Under the pieces are notes generated by a model. It saw only the letters and a list, made by a program, of their open reading frames with translations. It had not been told where the DNA came from and did not search any database. A stretch of 36,364 nucleotides of DNA, from IMG/VR virus record IMGVR_UViG_3300020172_001782, positions 1 through 36,364 of that record. The stretch is one strand, 5' to 3'. Within the stretch, counting starts at the first letter, position 1. Each line of letters opens with the position of its first letter. The position numbers were made by a program, and so were the translations under genes. The DNA is from a virus. Positions 14,755 to 22,385 of this stretch are shown here, piece after piece.

Positions 14755-16767
14755 ATGAACATTATTACGACACAAGACGGTTTACTAGAAATGGTGGACT
14801 ATTACTTAACCCAACCTGCGTTTGCTTTTGACGTAGAAACCGTTGGCGATGACGATTTTTCAAGAGTGCATCCTCTTTTAAACAAGGTAACTTGGATTGC
14901 GTTTGCTACAGAAGGACGCGTAGATGTAATCCCAATGGGACATCCAAATGGAGAGTTTTTATTTTGGGAAAAGCCTTTACTTGCATCAGGACAAAAACGA
15001 GTAGATGAAGGTAAAGAGATTCGTGAACAAGACTTCTCTAAACGAGAAGACAGTTGGAAAGCAGTCTTTGACGATGCTCCTGAACAGTTACTTCCTGGTG
15101 ATGTGTTTAAGCACATAAAGCCTTTAATGTTTAGTGACCAAGTAAAAGTCGGTCACAATATTAAGTTTGACCTTAAAGCGATTGCAAAGTATTACCGTGG
15201 AGTGGTTTGTCCAAAACCTTACTTCGACACAATGATGGCTTCTTTTATCTTAGACAACAGAACTAAAAATGGTTTAGGACTTGATGATTGTTCAAAACGA
15301 GAACTAAACAAGATTGTTGTAAAGGGAATTGGTCACGCTGTTGAAAAGCATGCGTTTAGTGACGTTGCTAAATACGCAGGTATAGATGCAGAAAGCACTT
15401 GGGAGTTGTACAAGATTTATAGTGTTCGTTTAAAAGAACGCGACATGATGACGGTCTGGCGATTAGAGATGGACCTTCTTTTAGTTTTAGCCGATATGGA
15501 ACTTACTGGAGCATCAATTGACATTGAAGAACTAGACCGTTTAAAAAAGAAGATTGACTTAGACATTGTAGAAGTAACAGCAGAAGCATACAAAATTGCT
15601 GGGCGTGAGTTTCACATGAACTCTATTCCAGAAAAGCAAAAACTTTTGTTTACTCCAAAGTCTGAAGGTGGCAGAGGCATTCGCCCAAACAAAACTATTA
15701 AGATTGCATTAACCCCAAAAGGGTTTGAAGCCATGAAAAGTGGGCAAGAAGTATTAATAAATCACTATTCTGTAAGTTCTGAAGCCTTAGATTACTACAG
15801 AGAAAAAGACCCATTAGTAGCAGCCATTATGCGTTACCAAGACTTAAACAAACTAATGACTACTTACGTTACCCCATACTCAGGTGGTGAAGTTACTAGA
15901 ACTACTGCTGGTAAATCAAAAACTACAGAACGGCAAAGTCTTTTGGTAAACGGTAAAGTTCATACTAACTTTAAGTCTCATGGAGCAGAAACAGGACGCT
16001 TTTCTAGTAGCGAGCCTAACTTACAGAATATTCCTAACTCAGGAGAGTACGGAAAACTTATTCGTGATTTATTTATAGCACCACCAGGTCACAAACTTAT
16101 TGTTGCTGATTACTCTCAAATTGAGCCAAGAATCATTGCTTCTTTTTCAAAAGACCCTGCATTCGTTAAAAATTACTTAGACGGTGGAGACATTTACACC
16201 ACTATTGGAGAACGAATGGGAGTAGATAGAAAAGCAGGGAAGGTTTTAGTACTAGCAATTGCTTACGGAATTGGTCCAGAAAAAATTGCAGACCAAATTG
16301 GTTGCACCGTAAAAGAAGCACATCAGTTAATGGATTTGTTTAATGACAGATTTAAAGACATTAACCGTTATAGGAATCAAATTATTAGGTTTGCTAAACA
16401 ACAAAGACCCTTACCCTTTGTCCAGACAATTTTGGGCAGACGACGTTATATCCCTGAAATTTTAAGCAAAGACCTTGGACCAAAATCTAGGGCGGAACGC
16501 CAAGCCTTTAATACGGTTATCCAAGGTTCGGCTGCAGATTTAATTAAATTAGCCATGGTTAGAGCACATTCTTGTTTTGTAGGCGAACCTACTGTGAATG
16601 TCCTATTGACTGTGCACGATGAACTGGTCACAATTGCTCCTGACCACTTAGCAGAAGAAACAGCCTCAGCAATCAGAGAGTCTATGGAGGGAGTAAAACT
16701 CCCAGACATGCTTGTACCTTTAATTGCTGACACGCACATAGTACAGAAATGGGGGCAAGCAAAGTGA
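14755..16767 (+). CDS. polA: Family A DNA polymerase (3'-5' exonuclease and polymerase, Leu762 type)
   Basis: A 670-residue DNA polymerase I-type enzyme. The start is ATG 14755 with AAGGGG just upstream; earlier in-frame codons fall inside the terminator hairpin. Exonuclease motifs: DVE (D26, E28), VGHNIKFD (N135, D139) and YAGID (Y207, D211). Polymerase motif A is VADYSQIEP (D452), motif B runs from R492 and K496 to Y504-G505, and motif C is VHDEL (H621-D622-E623). All catalytic residues are present. There is no 5'-3' exonuclease domain. The residue matching E. coli Phe762 is Leu500. It should be the replicative polymerase of the phage. Confidence 0.95.
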   Translation: MNIITTQDGLLEMVDYYLTQPAFAFDVETVGDDDFSRVHPLLNKVTWIAFATEGRVDVIPMGHPNGEFLFWEKPLLASGQKRVDEGKEIREQDFSKREDSWKAVFDDAPEQLLPGDVFKHIKPLMFSDQVKVGHNIKFDLKAIAKYYRGVVCPKPYFDTMMASFILDNRTKNGLGLDDCSKRELNKIVVKGIGHAVEKHAFSDVAKYAGIDAESTWELYKIYSVRLKERDMMTVWRLEMDLLLVLADMELTGASIDIEELDRLKKKIDLDIVEVTAEAYKIAGREFHMNSIPEKQKLLFTPKSEGGRGIRPNKTIKIALTPKGFEAMKSGQEVLINHYSVSSEALDYYREKDPLVAAIMRYQDLNKLMTTYVTPYSGGEVTRTTAGKSKTTERQSLLVNGKVHTNFKSHGAETGRFSSSEPNLQNIPNSGEYGKLIRDLFIAPPGHKLIVADYSQIEPRIIASFSKDPAFVKNYLDGGDIYTTIGERMGVDRKAGKVLVLAIAYGIGPEKIADQIGCTVKEAHQLMDLFNDRFKDINRYRNQIIRFAKQQRPLPFVQTILGRRRYIPEILSKDLGPKSRAERQAFNTVIQGSAADLIKLAMVRAHSCFVGEPTVNVLLTVHDELVTIAPDHLAEETASAIRESMEGVKLPDMLVPLIADTHIVQKWGQAK

Positions 16768-17204
16768 GGTTCTTTAAAAAACGACGACCCCCAGCAGTAG
16801 ACCAAGACATGCTTACCGCAGAAATTATGTATCGTATGAGGGGAATGTTTTTAGATTCACAACTTCAAGATGCTTTTGCGTTAAGTGTAATTGCTGGTGC
16901 TTCATACGTAAGTGATGAGGTTGCTGAAAGAGAGCAACAAGACAGCGATAAACGATTTAGCAAGATTGAGTATTTGATGCCTTTAATTGTGGCTCAGTGT
17001 TATCAAGTAGCAAAAGCAACCACGGAGTTGCAAAGAACCAAAATGGGGGAAGAAGCCCAGGAAGCACCTGACGAGTACTGGGAATACTATTTTTCTAGGT
17101 CACATCAAATTGCAATTGCTTCTGTAACTGGGGCTATTTGTCAGTTGGTTGATATAGGATTACTTAGTCTCGGTCCTATAGTTCCAAGGAGTGTAAAAAA
17201 ATGA
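16749..17204 (+). CDS. Hypothetical helical protein downstream of polA
   Basis: A 151-residue protein overlapping the end of polA. ATG 16749 and GTG 16764 are both possible starts; the latter gives MRFFKKRRPPA and has GGGGGC upstream. After the basic N-terminus it is mostly helical: MLTAEIMYRMRGMFLDSQLQDAFALSVIAG and a C-terminal segment IAIASVTGAICQLVDIGLLSLG, which is moderately hydrophobic but not a clear membrane span. No domain is recognised. The stop overlaps the next small gene (ATGA). Confidence 0.5.
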   Translation: MGASKVRFFKKRRPPAVDQDMLTAEIMYRMRGMFLDSQLQDAFALSVIAGASYVSDEVAEREQQDSDKRFSKIEYLMPLIVAQCYQVAKATTELQRTKMGEEAQEAPDEYWEYYFSRSHQIAIASVTGAICQLVDIGLLSLGPIVPRSVKK

Positions 17205-17329
17205 AGTTAATTTGTAAAATAATTGGGCATTCGATGTACAACATTGCTTGGAATCAAACAGATTTCACTGTTTTGTGCAAACGCTGTGAAAAACAATGGC
17301 AAAGTAAAGGCGTTATATTAAATGACTAA
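17201..17329 (+). CDS. 42-residue CxxC zinc-ribbon-like protein
   Basis: A 42-residue gene below usual length cut-offs. Its ATG overlaps the previous stop (ATGA), with AAGGAG at 17186-17191 nine bases upstream, and its own stop overlaps the next ATG at 17322. The product begins MKLICKIIGH, then has F-T-V-L-C-K-R-C-E-K-Q-W. Small phage proteins with C-x-x-x-GH followed by CxRC are common and may bind zinc through Cys5, His10 and Cys26/Cys29. The tight gene coupling and good RBS argue that it is translated. Function unknown. Confidence 0.65.
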   Translation: MKLICKIIGHSMYNIAWNQTDFTVLCKRCEKQWQSKGVILND

Positions 17330-17693
17330 CGCTGATTGGTGGTCAAAGAAGTTACAAGGGCAAGTTCCACAACCAAGACAAGATTCGTCTCCGCCGATGC
17401 CTCCGTCTCAACAGCCAATGACTCCTTACGTTGCTCCACAACCACAACCAAATCTTCGTATTGGAAGTGCTGGACAGACACAGCGTTGTCCTGAATGCAA
17501 TAGCAATAACTATATGGCAGTTTCAAATGCTGCTCCACGTTGTTACGATTGCGGTTATCCAATTAGTCAATCAGGAAGTAGATATGGCGCACTAACAGGC
17601 GCAAATGTAGAAGGCTCAACGAAGTCTGCTGCAGGAAATGACACAGCAAACAACTTTAACCCACAGCAAATAATTGGAAGGATTGACGGATGA
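17322..17693 (+). CDS. Pro/Gln-rich protein with a zinc ribbon
   Basis: A 123-residue protein. Residues about 12-50 are low-complexity Pro/Gln/Ser (QPRQDSSPPMPPSQQ), followed by a zinc ribbon: C-P-E-C at about 57-60 and C-Y-D-C-G at about 74-78. A flexible Gly/Ser/Asn tail ends in NPQQIIGRIDG. It lies immediately upstream of the RecA-like gene and overlaps its start (ATGA). The combination of disordered linker and zinc ribbon suggests a small adaptor for replication or recombination proteins, but nothing identifies a partner. Confidence 0.55.
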   Translation: MTNADWWSKKLQGQVPQPRQDSSPPMPPSQQPMTPYVAPQPQPNLRIGSAGQTQRCPECNSNNYMAVSNAAPRCYDCGYPISQSGSRYGALTGANVEGSTKSAAGNDTANNFNPQQIIGRIDG

Positions 17694-18706
17694 ACGCAGA
17701 AGCATTAAAAGTTTTGGCTCAATTAAATAAAAAGTTTGGGGAAAACGTTGTAGTAAAGGCTTCTGACATTAGAAGCGACTTAATTCCTCGGATTACTTCA
17801 GGCTCAACTACTTTAGATTATGTTCTTGGTGGTGGTTTTCCAGGGAATCAATGGAATGAGTTAGTGGGGGAATCTTCTCACGGTAAAACTGCTGTTGCTT
17901 TAAAGTGTATTGCTGCTAATCAAAAGTTGAACCCTGATTACACAACTGTATGGGTTGCTGCAGAACAATGGGTTCCAGAATATGCAGAAATGTGCGGGGT
18001 TGACTCTTCTAAAATTATTGTGATTGAAACCAGTATTATGGAAGAGGCTTATCAATCTGTAATTGAATTTGCTAATTCAAAAGCAGTTGATGCTATTGTG
18101 ATTGATTCATTACCCGCTCTTTCTCCAATGCCTGAAATGGAAAAGAATATGGATGAAATGACCGTTGGCAGAGGAGCCTTGTTAACTAACAAGTTCTTTA
18201 GAGTTGTTGGCTCTGCTATGAAAAGAAGTTTAGTTGAAGATGAGCGAGCAGTTCTAGGCTTAATTATTAATCAATACCGTATGAAAATTGGCGTAATGCA
18301 CGGAGACCCTCGAACAACTCCTGGAGGCGAAGGTAAGAACTACGCCTTCTTTACTCGCTCTGAAATTCGTCGTGATGATTGGATTGAAGCAGGAAGCGGT
18401 AATGACAAGAAAAGAGTCGGGCAAACCATCAAGGTTAGAACCTTAAAGAATAAAACTGCCCCACCTCAAAGAGTGGCTTACTTTGATTTCTACTTTGATA
18501 AAGGTGGGGATTGTGAACCAGGGCAATACGACTTTGCTAAAGAGATTGCTGCCATGTCAGTTGTGAGTGGCATAATCGAAAGAAAAGGCGGTTGGTACTA
18601 CTATGGTGACCGTAAATGGCAGGGAACTGAGGCTGTAATTGCTTCTATTCGAGAAGAGATTGAACTAATGGACGATTTAAGAAAGCAGGTAATTACTCTT
18701 GGGTAA
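17690..18706 (+). CDS. RecA/UvsX-like recombinase
   Basis: A 338-residue RecA-family ATPase. Walker A is GESSHGKT at residues 60-67, the catalytic-glutamate strand is VWVAAEQW (E92), and Walker B is AIVIDSLPAL (D139). Further on are the L1-like region (MTVGRGALLTNKFFR) and L-I-I-N-Q-Y with T-T-P-G-G, which mirror RecA's Q-x-R...T-T-G-G-x-A-L region. It is close to bacterial RecA in length and probably coats ssDNA for strand exchange and recombination-dependent replication. The start overlaps the zinc-ribbon gene by four bases. Confidence 0.88.
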   Translation: MNAEALKVLAQLNKKFGENVVVKASDIRSDLIPRITSGSTTLDYVLGGGFPGNQWNELVGESSHGKTAVALKCIAANQKLNPDYTTVWVAAEQWVPEYAEMCGVDSSKIIVIETSIMEEAYQSVIEFANSKAVDAIVIDSLPALSPMPEMEKNMDEMTVGRGALLTNKFFRVVGSAMKRSLVEDERAVLGLIINQYRMKIGVMHGDPRTTPGGEGKNYAFFTRSEIRRDDWIEAGSGNDKKRVGQTIKVRTLKNKTAPPQRVAYFDFYFDKGGDCEPGQYDFAKEIAAMSVVSGIIERKGGWYYYGDRKWQGTEAVIASIREEIELMDDLRKQVITLG

Positions 18707-18944
18707 AGTAAAGGCAAGCCTCTACGAAGACGTTGTTGGTCCTCCTTGGTTCCTATCAATGGAAGACTTTTTAGATATAGTTGTCCCTGTTGTACTACAG
18801 AAACAAAGCATGTACACAGGTAAATGGCTAAAAGAAAAAGGCCACCCTGAAGATTTAATGATTATTGTGACAGACATAGTAGAAACGGTTGCTTTGACTC
18901 TTGTGGCTGTTGGGCCAAAACAAGAGTCGCAGTTAGAGAAATGA
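18699..18944 (+). CDS. Small hypothetical protein after recA-like gene
   Basis: An 81-residue protein from TTG 18699, overlapping the RecA-like gene by eight bases and the resolvase-like gene by four (ATGA). It has a helix-rich pattern with short hydrophobic stretches (DFLDIVVPVVL, LMIIVTDIVETVALTLVAV), which could be amphipathic helices or a weak membrane anchor. No motif is recognised. Its location between recombinase and resolvase suggests a recombination accessory factor; this is context only. Confidence 0.45.
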   Translation: MGKVKASLYEDVVGPPWFLSMEDFLDIVVPVVLQKQSMYTGKWLKEKGHPEDLMIIVTDIVETVALTLVAVGPKQESQLEK

Positions 18945-19249
18945 AATCAGAAGGTCAGAAGCAGTCACAAAAACATGAGAAGCGTCTCGCTAAATTAGTC
19001 GACGGTTCTGTTAATGCTGCTTCTGGAGCCTTTTGGTCTAGAAAGGGAGACGTAAGGTCGAAGGACTTACTGATTGAGCACAAGTGGACTGGTAAAAAAC
19101 AGGTCACTATTAAGTCCGATGTATTAAAAAAGATTACGAGAGAAGCAATCTTAGATAGCCGAATCCCCGTCCTCGGTTTGCATTTAGATGGGGAGAACTA
19201 CGTGGTTCTCCTTGAAGACGATTACCTAGAAATGAGAGATAACTTATGA
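18941..19249 (+). CDS. Hjc/Hjr-like PD-(D/E)xK nuclease, probable Holliday junction resolvase
   Basis: A 102-residue protein starting in an ATGA overlap. It shows the archaeal-type resolvase motifs: a helix with E13, R-K-G-D at residues 34-37 (D37), then L-L-I-E-H-K with E46 and K48, giving the D-x8-E-x-K core of the PD-(D/E)xK fold, followed by a basic helix and a strand (VVLLED). Size and motifs match Hjc/Hjr-like resolvases, but restriction-like nucleases of other kinds share the core. Next to RecA, a role in branched-DNA resolution is likely. Confidence 0.7.
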   Translation: MKSEGQKQSQKHEKRLAKLVDGSVNAASGAFWSRKGDVRSKDLLIEHKWTGKKQVTIKSDVLKKITREAILDSRIPVLGLHLDGENYVVLLEDDYLEMRDNL

Positions 19250-19262
19250 ACAGGAATTGTCA

Positions 19263-19595
19263 ATGGATGAACAACCATCTTGGTCGTGGCGATATGAAGC
19301 AAGGTGTAAGGGTGTTGCAGACACCGACATCTTCTACCCTCCACGAGATAAAGAACTTTACAAAGTCGTTGCTGATGAAGCCAAGGCTTATTGTTTAGGA
19401 GAAAACGGAAAGAACCCGTGTCCCGTACGACTTAATTGTCTGTGGGATGCTGTAGAAAGAGAAGAGCCACATGGAATTTGGGGCGGTCTTTCTCACAGAG
19501 AACGGAATGCACAAATACGTAAATGGAAATCTTCTTACAAAAAGAAGATGACTTTAAAGGAATACATAATGCGATTGGATGACTGGAATGAGTGA
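19263..19595 (+). CDS. WhiB-family iron-sulfur regulator with expanded cysteine spacing
   Basis: A 110-residue WhiB-like protein. ATG 19263 is chosen because AGGA lies seven bases upstream; TTG 19257 would sit too close. Visible features are C15 followed by a D-x-D-x-F-Y-P phrase, C44, C53-P-V-R-L-N-C59, the signature loop GIWGG (71-75) and a basic C-terminus. These four cysteines normally hold a [4Fe-4S] cluster. The spacing between C44 and C53 is eight residues, not the usual two. WhiB proteins work with sigma factors; phage versions can down-regulate host whiB genes. It marks an actinobacterial host. Confidence 0.88.
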   Translation: MDEQPSWSWRYEARCKGVADTDIFYPPRDKELYKVVADEAKAYCLGENGKNPCPVRLNCLWDAVEREEPHGIWGGLSHRERNAQIRKWKSSYKKKMTLKEYIMRLDDWNE

Positions 19596-20418
19596 CTTAA
19601 AACGGTTCTTAGATGCTAAGAAGTCTAACCCTAGACTAATTGGCGATATTGAACGTCATCTTTTGGCAAAGAAACCAGAAGACCGTCGAACAGATGTTCT
19701 ACACCCTTCTGAAATGGCAAAGTCTGATTGGTGTTTGCGTGCTTCTTACTTTGCTTTGTCTGGAGTGCCCGTAAAGAAAGAAAACCCAAATTTACGACTT
19801 CAGTCTATTTTTGATGAGGGTCACTCGATTCACGCTAAATGGCAAAACTGGTTTAGTGAGATGGGTGTTTTACATGGTTATTGGGATTTAGGAGCACCCA
19901 ACAATAAAACTTGGGCAACTTCTAAAGACCTTGTAGGTATTCCAGATAAAGTGTATAAAGAAGTTCCGTTGGTTTACGACGAACTTAGAATTGCAGGACA
20001 TGCAGACGGTTGGATAAAAGGTATCGGAGAAGATTGCCTTATTGAAATTAAGTCTATTGGTGCTGGCACAATTCGTATTGAGGCTCCAGATTTAATTGCC
20101 AAAGCAGATGGAGATTTACAAACAGCGTGGAGAAGTATTCGTCGTCCTTTTAGCACTCACGTTATGCAGGGTCAGATTTACCTTGAATTAATGAGGAGGC
20201 TAGGTCATGAAGTAAACGAGATAGTGTTTCTTTATGAGTTAAAGGCTGACCAAGATTACAAAGAGTTTGTAATTAAGGCAGACTTTGAATTAGTGGAAAG
20301 CAAGTTCCTAAAAGCCAAAAGAGTCTGTGATGCTGTAGAAGCAGGTACTCCGTTAGAATGCAGCAATAACGGTTCTCTTGGGTGCAAACAATGCCAACAA
20401 TTTGGAGGAGTTCAATGA
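19579..20418 (+). CDS. Cas4/RecB-like PD-(D/E)xK nuclease with four-cysteine Fe-S site
   Basis: A 279-residue protein. It contains H-P-S-E-M-A (42-47), C52, a G-H-S-I-H region (H85), G-H-A-D-G (D143), I-E-I-K-S (E156, K158), and Q198/Y201 in M-Q-G-Q-I-Y, which are the RecB-family nuclease motifs in order. One cysteine before the nuclease core (C52) and three at the C-terminus (C261, C269, C272) match the Fe-S layout of Cas4 and AddB. It is probably an ssDNA exonuclease used in recombination or end processing. There is no CRISPR array nearby. ATG 19588 is an alternative start. Confidence 0.8.
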   Translation: MTGMSDLKRFLDAKKSNPRLIGDIERHLLAKKPEDRRTDVLHPSEMAKSDWCLRASYFALSGVPVKKENPNLRLQSIFDEGHSIHAKWQNWFSEMGVLHGYWDLGAPNNKTWATSKDLVGIPDKVYKEVPLVYDELRIAGHADGWIKGIGEDCLIEIKSIGAGTIRIEAPDLIAKADGDLQTAWRSIRRPFSTHVMQGQIYLELMRRLGHEVNEIVFLYELKADQDYKEFVIKADFELVESKFLKAKRVCDAVEAGTPLECSNNGSLGCKQCQQFGGVQ

Positions 20419-20906
20419 GTTTAAAACTAGGGCCAGCATCAGAGGAAGCAATCAACTCTTTATTAGACCAAGGGTTTACTTACGCTCCACAACAGTCTGA
20501 CTTTCCTTTGATGCCAAAAGAGTTGACTATGTTAGACAGCGAAGAGTTGAGTGCTCTATTTAGCCAACTTACAGCATGGTCTAACTATGTTGCTACACAA
20601 CTTTCAGCAGCACAGATTGATGAACGTGCAGCAGATAGGGTATTAGAGACCGCATCTGCAAAACTGATGGTGAATCGTATGACCCAAAAAATCACAGGCG
20701 AACGAATTACTGGCATTAAAGCAGAGGTCTCTATCGACCCTAAGATACTAAAACTAACAGAAGACCTTGATAAAGTTTATGCGTATCGTAAAATGATAGA
20801 GTCAATGTTCTATAACTTAGAACGAGACACTGCTTTAGTATCTCGTGAGTTAACTCGACGTGCCTCTGATTTCCGTGCAAACCGAAAGGACAAGTACTCT
20901 TCATGA
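20415..20906 (+). CDS. Hypothetical helical protein, possible recombination accessory
   Basis: A 163-residue protein from ATG 20415, immediately after GGAGGAG and overlapping the nuclease stop. The sequence is almost entirely helical, with LSALFSQLTAWSNYVATQLSAAQIDERAADRVLE and a long helix before the C-terminus ending RRASDFRANRKDKYSS, which is basic. By position (after RecA and a nuclease) and helical, basic-tailed composition it could play a UvsY-like mediator role, but I see no defining motif and this is speculative. It overlaps the kinase gene by four bases. Confidence 0.5.
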   Translation: MSLKLGPASEEAINSLLDQGFTYAPQQSDFPLMPKELTMLDSEELSALFSQLTAWSNYVATQLSAAQIDERAADRVLETASAKLMVNRMTQKITGERITGIKAEVSIDPKILKLTEDLDKVYAYRKMIESMFYNLERDTALVSRELTRRASDFRANRKDKYSS

Positions 20907-21427
20907 TTATTGGTCTATCAGGATATGCACGTTCTGGAAAAGACACCGTTGCTAAAGTTCTTGTAAATCACTATGGTTTTGAATGCGTATCTTTTGCAGA
21001 CCCTATCCGTAAAATTCTTTACGCAATTGACCCTAAAATTAACGGTAACTCTTTGGTTGATTTAGTTGATGAATACGGTTGGGATATTGCTAAACAAAAT
21101 CCTGAAGTTCGTGAAATGCTTCAATACCTTGGGTACTCTGCTCGTGTACATATCTATAAAGATGTTTGGATTATGGCTGCTTTTAGCAAGATGAGAGAAG
21201 ATAAAAACTACGTAATTGCAGATGTTAGATTTCAGAATGAAGCCGAAGTTATACAGTCTCATCAAGGGCATATCTGGAGAATTGAAAGGCCAGGAATTGA
21301 GCCTGTAAATTCCCATGTTTCAGAGTGGGAATTAGACAAGTTTGATTTTGACAACATACTTTTGAATGACGGAACCGTTGAACAGTTAGAGTTTTTAGTC
21401 AAGAAAACGTATGACAAAACAATTTGA
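20903..21427 (+). CDS. Deoxynucleoside monophosphate kinase
   Basis: A 174-residue P-loop kinase. The Walker A loop is GYARSGKDT (residues 7-15), followed by FADPIRKIL, the substrate-binding phrase typical of T4 gp1-type dNMP kinases, then W-I-M-A-A and a strand-acid phrase YVIADVRFQNEAE with an R-x-x-N-E catalytic pattern, and I-W-R-I-E-R-P-G. The gene should phosphorylate dNMPs to dNDPs, feeding nucleotides to the phage polymerase. It complements the ribonucleotide reductase near the window end. The start overlaps the preceding stop (ATGA). Confidence 0.85.
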   Translation: MIIGLSGYARSGKDTVAKVLVNHYGFECVSFADPIRKILYAIDPKINGNSLVDLVDEYGWDIAKQNPEVREMLQYLGYSARVHIYKDVWIMAAFSKMREDKNYVIADVRFQNEAEVIQSHQGHIWRIERPGIEPVNSHVSEWELDKFDFDNILLNDGTVEQLEFLVKKTYDKTI

Positions 21428-21980
21428 TGGTGGCTTAGAAATTGGGCAAGAGGTATACGCAGGTATTGACCAATCTTTAACAGGCTTTGCTATTACTCTT
21501 TTACAGTCTAATGACCCCAACAAGTACACTTCATGGGTCTACAAGTCTCCGCATTTTGGCGTAGAAAGACTAAAAGATATTCAAGAGTTTATGCGAGAAG
21601 TTTTTTACGAATATGAAATGCGTGGTGGAAAGATACTCGATGTCGCTATGGAGGGGTCTGTTTTACAAAGCCCAGCAGCATTAAAACTCGGAGAGTTAGC
21701 GGGAGCGGTAAAACTAGAACTTCTTTATAAAAACATGTATCCGCTTCAAGTTCCTCCTATGACGTTAAAGAAGTTTGCTTCAGGCAAAGGCAACTCTAAA
21801 AAGCAAGAGATGCTGCTTCAGATGTACAAGCGGTGGGGTATTGAGTTTAACGACGATAACGCAGCAGACTCCTATGCCCTAGCCAGACTAATTCGTGGAG
21901 TTGGCATAAATGCTGTAGAAAATGCGGTAATTCAACAAATGAAAGACCCAAAGTACAGAGATGAGCCACGTTTAGGCTGA
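21411..21980 (+). CDS. RuvC-like Holliday junction resolvase
   Basis: A 189-residue RNase H-fold nuclease. It opens with Y-A-G-I-D-Q-S-L-T-G (catalytic D20), has V-A-M-E-G-S (E81), and ends with the acidic pair in N-D-D-N-A-A-D-S-Y-A-L-A (D148/D149 and D153). This is the RuvC catalytic tetrad layout. Phage RuvC-like enzymes resolve recombination branches before packaging. It overlaps the kinase gene by 17 bases. With the Hjc-like gene, this makes two unrelated candidate resolvases in one phage. Confidence 0.8.
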   Translation: MTKQFDGGLEIGQEVYAGIDQSLTGFAITLLQSNDPNKYTSWVYKSPHFGVERLKDIQEFMREVFYEYEMRGGKILDVAMEGSVLQSPAALKLGELAGAVKLELLYKNMYPLQVPPMTLKKFASGKGNSKKQEMLLQMYKRWGIEFNDDNAADSYALARLIRGVGINAVENAVIQQMKDPKYRDEPRLG

Positions 21981-22050
21981 TTTATATGGGGTTTGAACCT
22001 ATGGTTGCTAAGTGGTGGGCACACAAAACGTAGCAAAGGAACACAAACTC

Positions 22051-22347
22051 GTGACAAATATTGAACCAACAGATGTTTCAACCGAAGAAAACTTTCTTCG
22101 GGTAAGTGCAGGAAGTAACCCTCAAAGCGTTGCTTCAGCAATCGCTCATGCCCTTTACGCTGACCATCAAGTCAAATTGCGTGCTGTTGGGGCTGGAGCA
22201 GTAAATCAAGCAGTAAAAGCCATAGCAATTGCTCGTGGGTATGTAGCCCCTAGAGGACTAGACCTTACTTGCAAACCAGGATTCACTACGATTGAGTCCC
22301 GCGATGGTGAAATTTCTGCTATCGTTTTTAGCATTCAAGTCAGTTAA
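22051..22347 (+). CDS. SpoVS-like protein
   Basis: A 98-residue protein. GTG 22051 is preferred because AAAGGA lies about ten bases upstream; a GTG at 22012 is also in frame. The body is the SpoVS signature: a strand F-L-R-V-S-A-G-S-N-P, A-x-A-I-A-H-A, V-K-L-R-A-V-G-A-G-A-V-N-Q-A-V-K-A-I-A-I-A-R-G, and a terminal strand I-S-A-I-V-F-S-I. SpoVS is a small Alba-like protein involved in Bacillus sporulation control. In a phage its target is unknown; nucleic-acid binding is plausible from the fold. The stop codon is inside a terminator hairpin. Confidence 0.85.
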   Translation: MTNIEPTDVSTEENFLRVSAGSNPQSVASAIAHALYADHQVKLRAVGAGAVNQAVKAIAIARGYVAPRGLDLTCKPGFTTIESRDGEISAIVFSIQVS

Positions 22348-22367
22348 AAGAAGGTATCCTTCTTTTA
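22345..22367 (+). terminator. Intrinsic terminator after spoVS-like gene
   Basis: TAAAAGAAGG at 22345-22354 pairs perfectly with CCTTCTTTTA at 22358-22367 across the three-base loop TAT. The descending arm contains TTTT. The stem begins in the stop codon of the SpoVS-like gene. It probably closes the recombination operon; the next gene starts 19 bases later behind AAGGGAG. Confidence 0.65.
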
Positions 22368-22385
22368 GGGCACAAGGGAGTTAAG

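Noticed and set aside
14802-15116. 104-codon minus-strand frame opposite polA
   Set aside because: It lies wholly within the exonuclease-coding part of polA, which has intact catalytic motifs; it has no ribosome-binding site and a shadow-like Ser/Pro/Arg composition.
19579-20418. Cas4-like nuclease as part of a CRISPR system
   Set aside because: No repeat-spacer array or other cas gene in the window; the neighbours are recombination genes.
21981-22050. 15-codon frame starting at ATG 21986 between the RuvC-like and SpoVS-like genes
   Set aside because: Very short, no ribosome-binding site and no recognisable motif.
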